A program made the position numbers and the translations under genes. The notes beneath the pieces were generated by a model. The model was not told the origin of the DNA. It ran no database searches and worked only from the letters and a program-made list of their open reading frames with translations. Positions 18,806-27,789 of a stretch of DNA of 64,000 nt are shown here, piece after piece. Origin of the DNA: Saccharospirillum alexandrii. GTDB lineage: Bacteria > Pseudomonadota > Gammaproteobacteria > Pseudomonadales > Natronospirillaceae. The stretch covers positions 1,108,749 through 1,172,748 of the forward strand of contig NZ_RCIP01000001.1 of NCBI RefSeq assembly GCF_004000275.1, given 5' to 3'. Each line of letters starts with the position of its first letter. Positions within the stretch are counted from its first letter, which is position 1.

Positions 18806-18823
18806 AATGTAATCCATTACATT
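18806..18823. promoter_or_regulatory. LacI-family operator O1 upstream of the sugar operon
   Basis: The 18-bp inverted repeat AATGTAATCCATTACATT has eight-base arms that match exactly. It lies 32 bases upstream of the isomerase gene (start 18774). With 18955-18972 it shares the core TGTAATNNATTACA, so both are probably bound by the LacI-type protein encoded at 19076. Confidence 0.75.
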
Positions 18824-18954
18824 CAAGCAGAGAGATTTGGCGAGGTCAACACCTTCACCTTCAGTTTATTTTGAGAAACCATGCAAAGTGGCTTATATTC
18901 GGCAGGAAATGCGCCATGGCGGGCTATCACTTTATGCAGAAAAATCTGTTACTG

Positions 18955-18972
18955 GATGTAATGCATTACATC
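18955..18972. promoter_or_regulatory. LacI-family operator O2 in the divergent intergenic region
   Basis: GATGTAATGCATTACATC is a perfect 18-bp palindrome with the same TGTAATNNATTACA core as the site at 18806. The centres are 149 bp apart, so repression by looping or joint autoregulation with the lacI-type gene is possible. No other clear feature is seen in the 301-base gap between the divergent genes. Confidence 0.75.
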
Positions 18973-19075
18973 TCTTCTCAGAATCCTGAACAGCAAACGC
19001 TCAAATCCGGGACGGTTTATCCTGCTTGGTATCGGTGTGGTAACATCGCCCTTGTTCACGTTGCAGATGCGTACC

Positions 19076-20089
19076 ATGCCCACCATTAAAGACGTTGCCC
19101 TGGCCGCCGGCTGCTCTACCGCCACTGTATCGCGGGCGCTTGCCAACCCGGAAAAAGTGACCGAGGCCACGCGTAAGCGAGTGGCCAGCGCCATCGCGAA
19201 AGTGGGTTATTCTCCGAATCTCGCCGCGCGCAATCTGCGCCGCAGTGAATCGCGCACCATCGTGGTGTTACTGCCCGATATCGCCAACCCGTTTTTTTCG
19301 GAGATTATTGCGGGCCTCGAAGACGTGGCCCACCGTGAAGGTTACCGGGTGTTGCTTGGCGACTGCGAACACGATACTGGCCGAGCCAAGGCCTACTTCG
19401 ATTTACTGCCCACCAATCAGGCCGATGGCATTATTCTGCTGACCGCTGAAATTCCGCTGTCGTTGGTTACCCAGCAGGCCCGTGGCAGCCAGATACCCTT
19501 AGTCATGGCCTGTGAATACTTTGATCACCTCGCCCTGCCCACGGTGCGCATCGATAACCCCCTGGCCGCCGCCCGGGCCGTCGAGTATCTTTCATCGCTC
19601 GGGCACCGGCGCATTGCCACCATAACCGGCCCGATGCAGAACCCTATCTGCATCGATCGAGTGAAAGGCTACCAGTCGGAAATGGCGCGCCAGCAGCTGG
19701 CCGTTAACCCGGGCTGGATCGTCGAGGGCGATTTCGGATTCCTTTCCGGTTATCAGCAAGGTCAGCTGTTGCTGGCCCTGCCACCCGAAGCACGACCCAG
19801 CGCGATTTTCTGCCACAGTGACGAAATGGCCATTGGCCTGATGAAAGCCGCACGAGACGCCTCGGTTCGGGTGCCAGAAGACCTTTCGGTCATCGGCTTC
19901 GATAACATTGGCCTCAGCGAATACTGCCAGCCGGAACTGACAACCGTCAGCCAGCCCAGAGACGAGATTGGCCGCTGTGCCATGCGGCTATTACTCGATG
20001 TACTGCGCAAGAAACAGGTGCCTCATCAGCAAGTGCTGAGCACTCAACTGATTGTGCGGGCCAGCACCGCGCAGGCCCCCAAACCCTGA
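19076..20089 (+). CDS. LacI-family transcriptional regulator
   Basis: The helix-turn-helix is at the extreme N-terminus (TIKDVALAAGCSTATVSRAL), followed by the hinge helix (SPNLAARNLRR) and a periplasmic-binding-protein-like sensor domain (VVLLPDIANPFFSEII onward). The start is taken at 19076, which gives the usual MPTIKDV beginning; ATG 19067 is three codons upstream, and neither has a strong ribosome site. The gene is divergent from the RbsABC/Gfo/isomerase operon, and two matching palindromes lie between them. It most likely represses that operon until its sugar appears. Whether it also controls the downstream amylosucrase, whose operator differs, is open. Confidence 0.9.
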   Translation: MPTIKDVALAAGCSTATVSRALANPEKVTEATRKRVASAIAKVGYSPNLAARNLRRSESRTIVVLLPDIANPFFSEIIAGLEDVAHREGYRVLLGDCEHDTGRAKAYFDLLPTNQADGIILLTAEIPLSLVTQQARGSQIPLVMACEYFDHLALPTVRIDNPLAAARAVEYLSSLGHRRIATITGPMQNPICIDRVKGYQSEMARQQLAVNPGWIVEGDFGFLSGYQQGQLLLALPPEARPSAIFCHSDEMAIGLMKAARDASVRVPEDLSVIGFDNIGLSEYCQPELTTVSQPRDEIGRCAMRLLLDVLRKKQVPHQQVLSTQLIVRASTAQAPKP

Positions 20090-20098
20090 CAACACCCT

Positions 20099-20116
20099 AA
20101 CTTAACCGATTAAGTT
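20099..20116. promoter_or_regulatory. Inverted-repeat operator candidate upstream of amylosucrase
   Basis: AACTTAACCGATTAAGTT pairs at eight of nine positions around a central CG, the usual geometry of LacI-family operators. It sits 76 bases before the amylosucrase start and 10 bases after the lacI-type gene. Its core (TTAACCGATTAA) differs from the TGTAAT operators next door but resembles the TAACCGGTTA palindrome at 45810, so a different regulator is probably involved. Confidence 0.6.
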
Positions 20117-20192
20117 AACATTAAGCGCCAAGCTGGTTAGACTGAGTGAATAGCCACCCGTTCACTTTGCATTTTTGCTGGAAGGCCGCCCC

Positions 20193-22121
20193 ATGGATCA
20201 CTCGCTCGATTACGACGTCCGCATCACCCTTGAACGCCTGCTCCCCCGGTTGAAACCCAAAGCCAGCAGCGATAAGGAATGGGCGGCCTTTGAAGCGAAC
20301 CTGAACACTCAGTTTCCCCGCTTATTCGCCCTACTGCGCTCCTTATACGGAGACCAGTACGACTTTTACTATCATCTGGAAAACACCCTGGAAACGCTGC
20401 TGATTGCCTACCAGGAACGACCCTCTGTATTGCGCAATCAGGACAAAAAACGCCAGGCCGATCCGCTCTGGTTCAAGCGCGAGACTATGCTCGGCGCAGC
20501 CTGCTACGTCGACCTGTTCGCCGGTGACCTTAAAGCCCTGCGCGAACAGATTCCCTACCTGAAAGAACTGGGCCTCACCTACCTGCACCTGATGCCGCTG
20601 TTCAAAGCGCCTGAGGCCAATAGCGATGGCGGCTATGCGGTGTCCGACTATCGCCAGGTAAACCCAGCGCTGGGCACCATGAACGACCTGAAACGCCTGG
20701 CCGCGGCCCTGCGCAAGGAAGGCATCGTCATGGTGCTCGATTTCGTGTTCAACCATACCTCCGATGAGCACGACTGGGCCGTCAGAGCCCAGCACGGCGA
20801 GCAAGAATACCTCGATTACTATTTCTGCTTCGACCACCGCAGCCAGATGGCCCCTTACGAGCCCTACCTGCGCGAGATTTTCCCGGAGATTCGCCAGGGC
20901 TGCTTCACCTGGCGCGACGACATGCAACGCTGGATCTGGACCACTTTCAACAGCTTTCAGTGGGACCTCAACTACCGAAACCCGGCCGTGTTCAATGCCA
21001 TGCTCGGCGAGTTGCTGTTTCTGGCGAACGCTGGCGCCGACGTACTGCGCTTCGATGCCCTCGCCTTCGTCTGGAAGGAAGCCGGCACGACCTGCGAAAA
21101 TCTGCCCCAGGCTCACTCACTGATTCAGGCGTTCAATGCCGCGGCCCGCATTGCCGCTCCGGGGTTGCTGTTCAAATCCGAAGCCATCGTCCACCCGGAT
21201 GACGTGGTGCGCTACATCAACACCGATGAATGTCAGCTCTCCTACAACCCCCTGACCATGGCCATGCTCTGGAACACCCTGGCCACGCGCGACGTCACCC
21301 TGATGACGCGCAGCCTGCAGGCGCGCTTCCCGATCCCGCCCGACACCGCCTGGGTCAACTACATTCGCGGCCACGATGACATCGGCTGGACCTTCGACGA
21401 CACCATCGCCTGGAGTCTGGGCACCGACCCGGATCACCACCGCCGTTTCCTGAACCAGTTCTACACTGGCCAGTTCCCCGGCAGTTTCGCCCGGGGCGTT
21501 CCCTTTCAGGAAAACAAAACCACCGGCGATTGCCGCGTGGCCGGGCAACTGGCGTCACTCGCCGGCCTTGAACAGGCTCTGAACGATCAGGATGCCGAGG
21601 AAGTACGGCGTTCGATCAACCGCATCATGCTGATGCACGCCTTGATTCTCAGCATTGGCGGTGTGCCGTTGTTGTATCTGGGGGATGAGCTTGGGCTGCT
21701 CAACGACTACAGCTATCAACAAGACGTCAACAAACTGAACGACAGCCGCTGGGTGAACCGGGTGGCCGTAAAAGACGCCGATCTGGAGCTGCGACACCAA
21801 CCCGACACGCCCAATGGCCAGGTTTACGCCGGCCTGCAACGGCTAGTCGCCATTCGAAAGGCGACCCCCTTACTCGGTGAAGCCCACACCCATATCATCG
21901 AAACGGGCAACCCCCATGTGTTCGGCTTTACCCGAACACGGGATGCAGAAACCCTGTTGGTGCTGGCGAATTTCGCCGACTTCGAACAAAGCCTCGATCA
22001 GTCACTGATCGACTCACTACTGACCGGCGGAAACCCCACCGACCTGCTGGAAATAAAACCGAGCTCTGACCTGAAAACGCTTCAACCCCATCAGGTACGC
22101 TGGCTGATTGTGCAGCAGTGA
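20193..22121 (+). CDS. Amylosucrase (GH13 sucrose-glucan glucosyltransferase)
   Basis: This 642-residue GH13 enzyme has the amylosucrase layout: a helical N-domain (1-90), a (beta/alpha)8 barrel and a C-terminal sheet domain. Catalytic residues are visible: nucleophile Asp288 (VLRFDALAF), acid/base Glu330 (FKSEAI) and transition-state stabiliser Asp395 (RGHDDIGW). These are offset by a constant +2 from the 286/328/393 numbering I recall for the Neisseria enzyme. It should make alpha-1,4-glucan from sucrose, releasing fructose. No signal peptide is seen, so it should be cytoplasmic. Sucrose hydrolases of Xanthomonas are close relatives and cannot be excluded. The start at 20193 has GGAAGG seven bases upstream. 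Confidence 0.9.
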   Translation: MDHSLDYDVRITLERLLPRLKPKASSDKEWAAFEANLNTQFPRLFALLRSLYGDQYDFYYHLENTLETLLIAYQERPSVLRNQDKKRQADPLWFKRETMLGAACYVDLFAGDLKALREQIPYLKELGLTYLHLMPLFKAPEANSDGGYAVSDYRQVNPALGTMNDLKRLAAALRKEGIVMVLDFVFNHTSDEHDWAVRAQHGEQEYLDYYFCFDHRSQMAPYEPYLREIFPEIRQGCFTWRDDMQRWIWTTFNSFQWDLNYRNPAVFNAMLGELLFLANAGADVLRFDALAFVWKEAGTTCENLPQAHSLIQAFNAAARIAAPGLLFKSEAIVHPDDVVRYINTDECQLSYNPLTMAMLWNTLATRDVTLMTRSLQARFPIPPDTAWVNYIRGHDDIGWTFDDTIAWSLGTDPDHHRRFLNQFYTGQFPGSFARGVPFQENKTTGDCRVAGQLASLAGLEQALNDQDAEEVRRSINRIMLMHALILSIGGVPLLYLGDELGLLNDYSYQQDVNKLNDSRWVNRVAVKDADLELRHQPDTPNGQVYAGLQRLVAIRKATPLLGEAHTHIIETGNPHVFGFTRTRDAETLLVLANFADFEQSLDQSLIDSLLTGGNPTDLLEIKPSSDLKTLQPHQVRWLIVQQ

Positions 22122-22163
22122 CTCACGCCTTGGAGCTAAAACTGGCTTTATAGCCTTGAACCC

Positions 22164-22276
22164 GCGACGGATGGCAGGGCCGCTCCTGCGGGGGCGCCGT
22201 AAATACCTCCATGTAGGCTTAACTTCGGCATCCATGCCTCAGATACCCCCGCATGAGCACCCCTACCACCCGTCGC
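22164..22276. repeat. Dispersed palindromic element, copy B (diverged)
   Basis: Outer arms GCGACGG...CTGCGGGGG and CCCCCGCATGAG...CCGTCGC pair imperfectly over about 30 bases. The inner part keeps a degenerate CGGCATCCATGCC hairpin, but the GGATTCACGCCGACC core is lost. It lies between the amylosucrase stop and the 3' end of the GFA gene, so it could terminate or protect transcripts from both sides. Confidence 0.6.
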
Positions 22277-22322
22277 TAGCCTATTGAGATCTCCGGAGCT
22301 TGACCAATCTCGCTCGCGGAGT

Positions 22323-22745
22323 TCAGCGAGTAGGGTACCGATCAAAAACCGGTGACTCCCCGATAGCGTCGACCCAATGCGGACGCTCCGACCAGAAAAT
22401 GCGATCGTCCGGCGTCACCGCCGGGTCCCCATCCAGGCTACCGGCGGGTACCACCAGAAACTTACCACTGCGGTTCACATAGGGCAGCGCAGACCCGCAG
22501 GTCGCACAGAACTGCCGCGTCCAGTGTTTGGCTGTCGGCAATTCAAACCGTTTGATCTGATCCTCACCCTGCTCCCAGCTAATGGCTTCCGGCACGGTAA
22601 ACAAATTAGCGGCAAAAGCCGACCCGGTTGAATGCCGGCATCGGTCGCAATGACACAGGTGAAAAGCCGACACCGGCCCGTTGACAGCAAAACGAACTGC
22701 ACCGCAAAGACAACCACCAGAGACGGCATTTAATGCATTAGTCAT
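22323..22745 (-). CDS. GFA-family (Mss4-like) zinc protein
   Basis: This 140-residue protein has the cysteine pattern of the GFA fold: GGCLCGAVRF, then CHCDRCRHSTGSAF, then FCATCGSAL. These cysteines bind two zincs in family members. The name comes from glutathione-dependent formaldehyde-activating enzyme, but most relatives have no demonstrated activity. It stands alone between a palindromic repeat and a GNAT gene, so context adds nothing. Confidence 0.85.
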   Translation of the reverse strand: MTNALNAVSGGCLCGAVRFAVNGPVSAFHLCHCDRCRHSTGSAFAANLFTVPEAISWEQGEDQIKRFELPTAKHWTRQFCATCGSALPYVNRSGKFLVVPAGSLDGDPAVTPDDRIFWSERPHWVDAIGESPVFDRYPTR

Positions 22746-22850
22746 TTTGAACCTCTTGTTTTTGTATGTTTCGAACTTAGTGCAATCGCAGGATCAAGTG
22801 CTGGCCACCGGGCACGAACGAACGGCTATACAGTCAACCTAACCACCGAA

Positions 22851-23375
22851 CTAAACAAGCCGCGTCATAAACACACTGTTTGGGTCTTCAACATAGTCGC
22901 CAAACGGCGGGCACGCTTCGAAGCCGAAGCGGCTATAGAGTGCCCGGGCCGCTGCGAAATAGTCCATGGAGCCGGTTTCCAGGCTTAGGCGAGTCAGCTG
23001 CTGAACTTTTGCCTGTTCCAGCAAATGCTGCAGTAAACGCTGGGCGACGCCCTGGCGCCGAAAAGCCGTTGCTGTGCGCATCGATTTGATTTCACCCTGT
23101 TCCGCCGTCAGTCGCTTCAGTGCACAGCACCCGGCGAGCTGTTCGCCCTGCCCTTCATTGTCGGCTGCCCAAAGCGTCCAGAAAGTGACATCCGGTTGCT
23201 TGAGGCCATCCAGATCCAGGGCATGCTTGCTTTCCGGGGGAGAGGTGGCATTCATGTCCGCCAGATGCTCTTCCAGTAGCTGAGCTATTTCGGGTCCGGT
23301 CAGGTCATCGATCCGAATCAGGAAGTCTGGTTTAGTCTGTGGTTTACTGACGGTCATTGTCTGGCTCGCTGTCAT
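22851..23375 (-). CDS. GNAT-family N-acetyltransferase
   Basis: The acetyl-CoA binding motif A is plain (TAFRRQGVAQRLLQHLLEQA), and the C-terminal motif B follows (ALYSRFGFEACPPFGDY). The frame is open up to 23516, but that would overlap the divergent mechanosensitive-channel gene. The extra 47 residues are also low in family similarity, so I use ATG 23375 (174 residues); ATG 23357 is also possible. The substrate is unknown. The closest look is to PhnO/YjgM-like small acetyltransferases. Confidence 0.8.
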   Translation of the reverse strand: MTASQTMTVSKPQTKPDFLIRIDDLTGPEIAQLLEEHLADMNATSPPESKHALDLDGLKQPDVTFWTLWAADNEGQGEQLAGCCALKRLTAEQGEIKSMRTATAFRRQGVAQRLLQHLLEQAKVQQLTRLSLETGSMDYFAAARALYSRFGFEACPPFGDYVEDPNSVFMTRLV

Positions 23376-23504
23376 GGTCTCATTAGTAGGATTATTGCGC
23401 GCTGACCGTGGCTGTGCAATCCGGTTTGAAACCATCGGTAAAGCAGACAACTTCATCGAAACCACGATAGACTGATCCGCAACTCCTATGGCTCGGACCG
23501 GGAA

Positions 23505-26045
23505 ATGCTCAAGCAATTAAGATGCAACACAGGGCTTTGGCTACTCACCCTGAGTTTACTGCTCAGCCCGTCGGTATTGGCAGAGTACACGACCAATGCC
23601 AGCATCCAGGAAACGCTGGACTCGCTAGGCACGCAGACCAACCAGTTGAACCAGCGGCTGAGTTCCGTTCAACGACAACATGCCCGATTGCTGACCAATG
23701 AAGCCGCATTGAATGAGCATATCGTTGCCCTGAGAGGCAGTGGCCAGGTGTTCCGCGTACTGCAGGAACAAAACACCAACCTGCCCAATTTCGATTTCGA
23801 CCCCGGGCTTTCTGATCTGATCGCCGATGCGCGACTGAGACAGTTTACGGTGAGCCAGCAACAACGGGAGATACAGGACAACCCAAGTGACTACCCGGCC
23901 GACTTGCGACTGTCTGAATTGCAGGACCACTTGCAGGAGTTGGTAGTGACTGCGGTCAGCCTGCAACAGGCCCAGCAAGAGCTTACAGCGACGGCTGACC
24001 GGGTTCGCTCCAGCATTATTGAACAGCTGTTCTGGATACCGAGCAACCCGGCCATCGGCCTCGGTTGGTTCACCACCGCCCCCGGTGCTTTGGTGGATCA
24101 ACTTACCCGCCTGCCTGCCCAGTTCTCCGTCAGCCTGACGCCGGGTGACCTGTCGCTCTGGCAATGGCTGGGCACGCTGCTGTTTCTGCCGGCTATCGCC
24201 TTGTACTGGCTGCAACCTCGTTTGAAAACGGCACTGGCAACAACGTTAAAAACGGGTACTGCCGCCTTCTACCCAACTTCACCCCGGGCAGAGCCAACAT
24301 CGGACGCAGAAACGACGAACTCCAGCCCCTGGTCCACACTGGTGGCGCTGGCATTGACTGCGGCGATTACAGCACCCGCCAGCCTGGCTTTGCTGGCCAT
24401 CGGGAACCTGCTCTCAGGCACTCAGGAAACCGACACTCTGGTGTTGGGCCCGGCCCTGACCGCCATTGCGCTGAGCTTGTTCGTCGTGCAATTTTTGCGC
24501 AGCATCCTGGCGCCCGGACAGATCGCCGAGGTCGACTTTCAGTGGCCGGACCACGCCCGAAAAACGCTGCGCACCTTTGTTCGACGCTTTGCCTGGGTGC
24601 TGCTACCGACCAGTGCGGTATTAACGCTGGCCGTTCAACAGGGTGCGACGTTGAGCAATGACGTGCTGGGGCCTGTCATCCTGATTGTGGCGGGTGCTTT
24701 GGTCGCCTATTACTTCCGCGTACTGCTAAAACAGCTACCACCCGGTTTCGCCCCGGCCGGAGTGCGCTGGGTACTCAATCTGGTTCTGGTGCTGCTACCA
24801 CTGAGCCTGGTGGTGCTGACGTTGTCGGGGTATTACTACACCAGCCTTCAACTGACCGGGCGCTTTCTGGCCACCTTTTATGTTCTCAGCGGCTGGGTCA
24901 TTGCGGAGGCCAGCGCACGCCGGGCCATTGACGTCTCCAGCAACCGCCTGCGCCTGCAGCGGGAAGCCGAAAACCAGGTGCTAAGGGAACAGCGCGAAGC
25001 GCAACGCGCCAAAGACCCGGACAAAATTCAGGAGCCGTTGCCCGACACCACGGCCGAACTGCTGCAAGTGCGGCAACAAACCCAGCGACTGGTTCGCTTT
25101 CTGCTGCTCACCGGTTTTGGTGGTTTGCTGTATTGGGTATGGGCTGATCTGGTCGGAGTATTTGGCTATCTCGACTCACTGGTCATCTGGCAGTACGGCA
25201 GCGCTGAAAGCCCGGGCAGCATGAGCCTGCTGGATCTGGCTTCTTTCTTCTTCATCGTCTCGCTGTCACTGTTTCTTGCCGCCAACCTGCCCGGCCTGCT
25301 GGAGATGCTGGTGCTATCCCGGCTCAGTTTGCGGCAAGGCAGCGCCTATGCCATGACCACCCTGCTCAACTACATCATTACCGGTATTGGCCTGGTGCTG
25401 GCGTTGTCCAGCTTGGGAGTAAGCTGGGATAAACTGCAGTGGCTGGTGGCCGCCCTCAGTGTCGGGCTTGGCTTTGGGTTGCAGGAGATTTTTGCCAACT
25501 TCGTCTCCGGGCTGATCCTACTGTTTGAACGGCCTATACGCATTGGCGATATCGTAACCCTGGGTGATTTATCAGGCGTGGTCCGCCAGATTCGCATTCG
25601 GGCCACCACCATTACCGACTTTGATCGCAAAGACATCATCGTCCCCAACAAAACCTTTGTGACCGATCAGCTCATTAACTGGTCGCTTACCGATACCGTC
25701 ACCCGGGTTATCGTCCGGGTCGGCGTTGCCTATGGATCAGACCTCGATAAAACACGAGCGCTACTGCTCAGTGCCGCCAGGGAAAACCACCGCGTGCTGG
25801 ATGATCCGGAACCCCAGGTTCTGTTTCTCAATTTCGGGGCCAGCACACTGGACCATGAATTGCGCATTCATGTGAAGGAACTGCAGGACAGAAACCCCGT
25901 GATCGACGAAATTAACCGCTACATCGACCGGGAATTCAAACTGGCGGGTATCGAGATTGCCTTTCAACAGATCGACATCCATCTTCGCAACAGCGAAGGC
26001 ATTGACAAACTGGTCAGCCGGCAGCCGCCCCAGACAGACCAGTAA
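23505..26045 (+). CDS. MscK/KefA-like mechanosensitive channel
   Basis: This 846-residue protein has a signal peptide (LWLLTLSLLLSPSVLAE) and a coiled-coil-rich periplasmic domain of about 170 residues. About eleven membrane spans follow, then the MscS core near residues 630-830. The pore helix is glycine- and alanine-rich (VAALSVGLGFGLQEIFANF), followed by the beta domain (RPIRIGDIVTLGDLSGVV). The architecture matches MscK but with a shorter periplasmic part than the roughly 1120-residue E. coli protein. It should release solutes on hypo-osmotic shock. It ends five bases before the convergent GMC gene. Confidence 0.88.
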   Translation: MLKQLRCNTGLWLLTLSLLLSPSVLAEYTTNASIQETLDSLGTQTNQLNQRLSSVQRQHARLLTNEAALNEHIVALRGSGQVFRVLQEQNTNLPNFDFDPGLSDLIADARLRQFTVSQQQREIQDNPSDYPADLRLSELQDHLQELVVTAVSLQQAQQELTATADRVRSSIIEQLFWIPSNPAIGLGWFTTAPGALVDQLTRLPAQFSVSLTPGDLSLWQWLGTLLFLPAIALYWLQPRLKTALATTLKTGTAAFYPTSPRAEPTSDAETTNSSPWSTLVALALTAAITAPASLALLAIGNLLSGTQETDTLVLGPALTAIALSLFVVQFLRSILAPGQIAEVDFQWPDHARKTLRTFVRRFAWVLLPTSAVLTLAVQQGATLSNDVLGPVILIVAGALVAYYFRVLLKQLPPGFAPAGVRWVLNLVLVLLPLSLVVLTLSGYYYTSLQLTGRFLATFYVLSGWVIAEASARRAIDVSSNRLRLQREAENQVLREQREAQRAKDPDKIQEPLPDTTAELLQVRQQTQRLVRFLLLTGFGGLLYWVWADLVGVFGYLDSLVIWQYGSAESPGSMSLLDLASFFFIVSLSLFLAANLPGLLEMLVLSRLSLRQGSAYAMTTLLNYIITGIGLVLALSSLGVSWDKLQWLVAALSVGLGFGLQEIFANFVSGLILLFERPIRIGDIVTLGDLSGVVRQIRIRATTITDFDRKDIIVPNKTFVTDQLINWSLTDTVTRVIVRVGVAYGSDLDKTRALLLSAARENHRVLDDPEPQVLFLNFGASTLDHELRIHVKELQDRNPVIDEINRYIDREFKLAGIEIAFQQIDIHLRNSEGIDKLVSRQPPQTDQ

Positions 26046-26050
26046 GTTCC

Positions 26051-27712
26051 CTACTCACCGGCCAGAATCCAGGAGGCGGCTTTTTCTGCGATCATCAGTG
26101 TCGGTGAGTTGGTGTTACCGCTGACAATGCTGGGCATGATGCCCGCATCCACCACGCGCAAACCACCTACACCCCACACCTTCAAGTGGGCGTCAACCAC
26201 CGCCAACGGGTCATCGACAGCGCCCATTTTAGTGGTACCCACCGGGTGGAAAATCGTAGTACCGATGTCACCGGCCAACTTCACCAGTTCGTCGTCAGTC
26301 TGATATTCAAGGCCGGGCTTAATTTCCTGCGGCTTGTATTTGGCAAAGGCTGGCTGGGAGGCAATGCGACGGGTTACCCGCAGAGAATCGGCGGCCACTT
26401 TGCGGTCTTCCTCTGAACTCAGGTAATTGGGAGCGATGCCGGGCGCCATGCGCGCATCACTGCTGCGAATCTGAACCCGGCCACGGCTGGTCGGGTTCAG
26501 GTTGCAGACGCTCGCGGTGATCGCCGGGTAAGGGTGCAGCGGCTGACCAAAGGCATCGAGACTCAGCGGCTGAACATGGTATTCGAGATTGGGGTGCTGA
26601 TAGTCAGGCGAACTGCGGGTAAAAGCTCCCAGTTGCGAGGGCGCCATACTCATCGGACCGGAGCGGGTAAACAGGTACTCCAGCCCAATGCGCGCCTTGC
26701 CCGGCCAGGAACTGGCCATGGTGTTCAATGTTTTGGCGCCGCTGACCCGGTAGACCGAACGAATTTGCAGATGATCCTGAAGGTTTTCGCCGACACCGGG
26801 CAGATCTTTTACCACCTCGATTCCGTGAGACTGACACAGAGTGGCCGGGCCAATACCCGACACCTGCAACAACTGTGGCGACCCGATCGCCCCGGCCGAC
26901 AATACCACTTCGCGTCGGGCCTGTACTGAACGGGTCTGCCGGTTCCGTTCGAGCATCACTCCTACGCAGTGTGGCTGACCGTCAATGCCGGGCTCGACAT
27001 TCAACTTCAACACCTGCGCCGAATCCCAGACACTCAAATTGGACCGGTGTCGAATATCGCGCAAAAACGCCTTGGCCGTGTTCCAACGCCACCCCTTTCG
27101 CTGGTTAACCTCGAAATAGTCGACCCCTTCATTGTCGCCACGATTGAAATCGCGGGTGTAGGGAATACCGGCCTGTACCATAGCGGCCGCAAAATCATCC
27201 AGCACCGGCCAGTTAAGCCGCTGTTTTTCAATACGCCACTCACCGCCATGGCCGTGAAAGTCCCGGTGACTTTCATCTGCATCGGCACCGGGATCCAGTC
27301 GGTAGTGATTTTCGTGGCGCATAAAATCCGGCAGGCAATTATCCCAGCGCCAGGCCTCATCGCCAACCACCCGGGCCCAGCCATCGTAATCCCGGGCTTG
27401 CCCGCGCATGTAAATCATGCCGTTGATGCTGGAGCATCCGCCCAGTGTTTTGCCGCGCGGGTAGATCAGTGCGCGGCCATTCAGCCCCTGGTCCGGCTCG
27501 GTACGATAAAGCCAGTCTGTGCGGGGGTTATTGATGCAATAGAGGTAACCGACGGGAATGTGTATCCAGTGATAATTGTCCCGACCACCGGCTTCAATCA
27601 GCAACACCCGGTTTTCGGGGTTCGCACTGAGCCGATTGGCCAGCAGGCACCCGGCGGTGCCGGCGCCAACAACGATGTAATCGAATGGATCGGCCGATAA
27701 AGACTGTGACAT
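26051..27712 (-). CDS. GMC-family FAD-dependent alcohol/choline dehydrogenase
   Basis: This 553-residue flavoprotein has the N-terminal dinucleotide fold (YIVVGAGTAGCLLANRL), GMC signature 1 (GKTLGGCSSINGMIYMRG) and signature 2 (GAIGSPQLLQVSGIG). The catalytic histidine region is HPVGTTKMG, and the C-terminal partner is in SGNTNSPTLMIAEKAA. BetA choline dehydrogenase and AlkJ-type alcohol dehydrogenases both have this shape. No betaine aldehyde dehydrogenase or BetI is nearby, so choline should not be assumed. It is convergent with the channel gene and downstream of adenine deaminase. Confidence 0.88.
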   Translation of the reverse strand: MSQSLSADPFDYIVVGAGTAGCLLANRLSANPENRVLLIEAGGRDNYHWIHIPVGYLYCINNPRTDWLYRTEPDQGLNGRALIYPRGKTLGGCSSINGMIYMRGQARDYDGWARVVGDEAWRWDNCLPDFMRHENHYRLDPGADADESHRDFHGHGGEWRIEKQRLNWPVLDDFAAAMVQAGIPYTRDFNRGDNEGVDYFEVNQRKGWRWNTAKAFLRDIRHRSNLSVWDSAQVLKLNVEPGIDGQPHCVGVMLERNRQTRSVQARREVVLSAGAIGSPQLLQVSGIGPATLCQSHGIEVVKDLPGVGENLQDHLQIRSVYRVSGAKTLNTMASSWPGKARIGLEYLFTRSGPMSMAPSQLGAFTRSSPDYQHPNLEYHVQPLSLDAFGQPLHPYPAITASVCNLNPTSRGRVQIRSSDARMAPGIAPNYLSSEEDRKVAADSLRVTRRIASQPAFAKYKPQEIKPGLEYQTDDELVKLAGDIGTTIFHPVGTTKMGAVDDPLAVVDAHLKVWGVGGLRVVDAGIMPSIVSGNTNSPTLMIAEKAASWILAGE

Positions 27713-27723
27713 GAACGCTCTCC

Positions 27724-27742
27724 GGGCGCTTTGTTAGCGCCC
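27724..27742 (-). other. GC-rich hairpin between adenine deaminase and GMC genes
   Basis: GGGCGCT pairs with AGCGCCC around a five-base loop, just after the deaminase stop and before the GMC start. There is no T-run on the minus strand, so it is a weak terminator candidate at best. Confidence 0.4.
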
Positions 27743-27789
27743 AGCTTACCCCTCACAGACTCTACTACCATCGAACAATAGTAGGACTG

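Noticed and set aside
20343-21116. 257-codon minus-strand frame
   Set aside because: It is antisense to amylosucrase, whose catalytic motifs are intact.
26969-27700. 243-codon plus-strand frame
   Set aside because: It is antisense to the GMC oxidoreductase and lacks any domain.
26051-27712. Assignment as BetA choline dehydrogenase
   Set aside because: The GMC fold is certain, but no betaine genes are adjacent and the family has many alcohol substrates.
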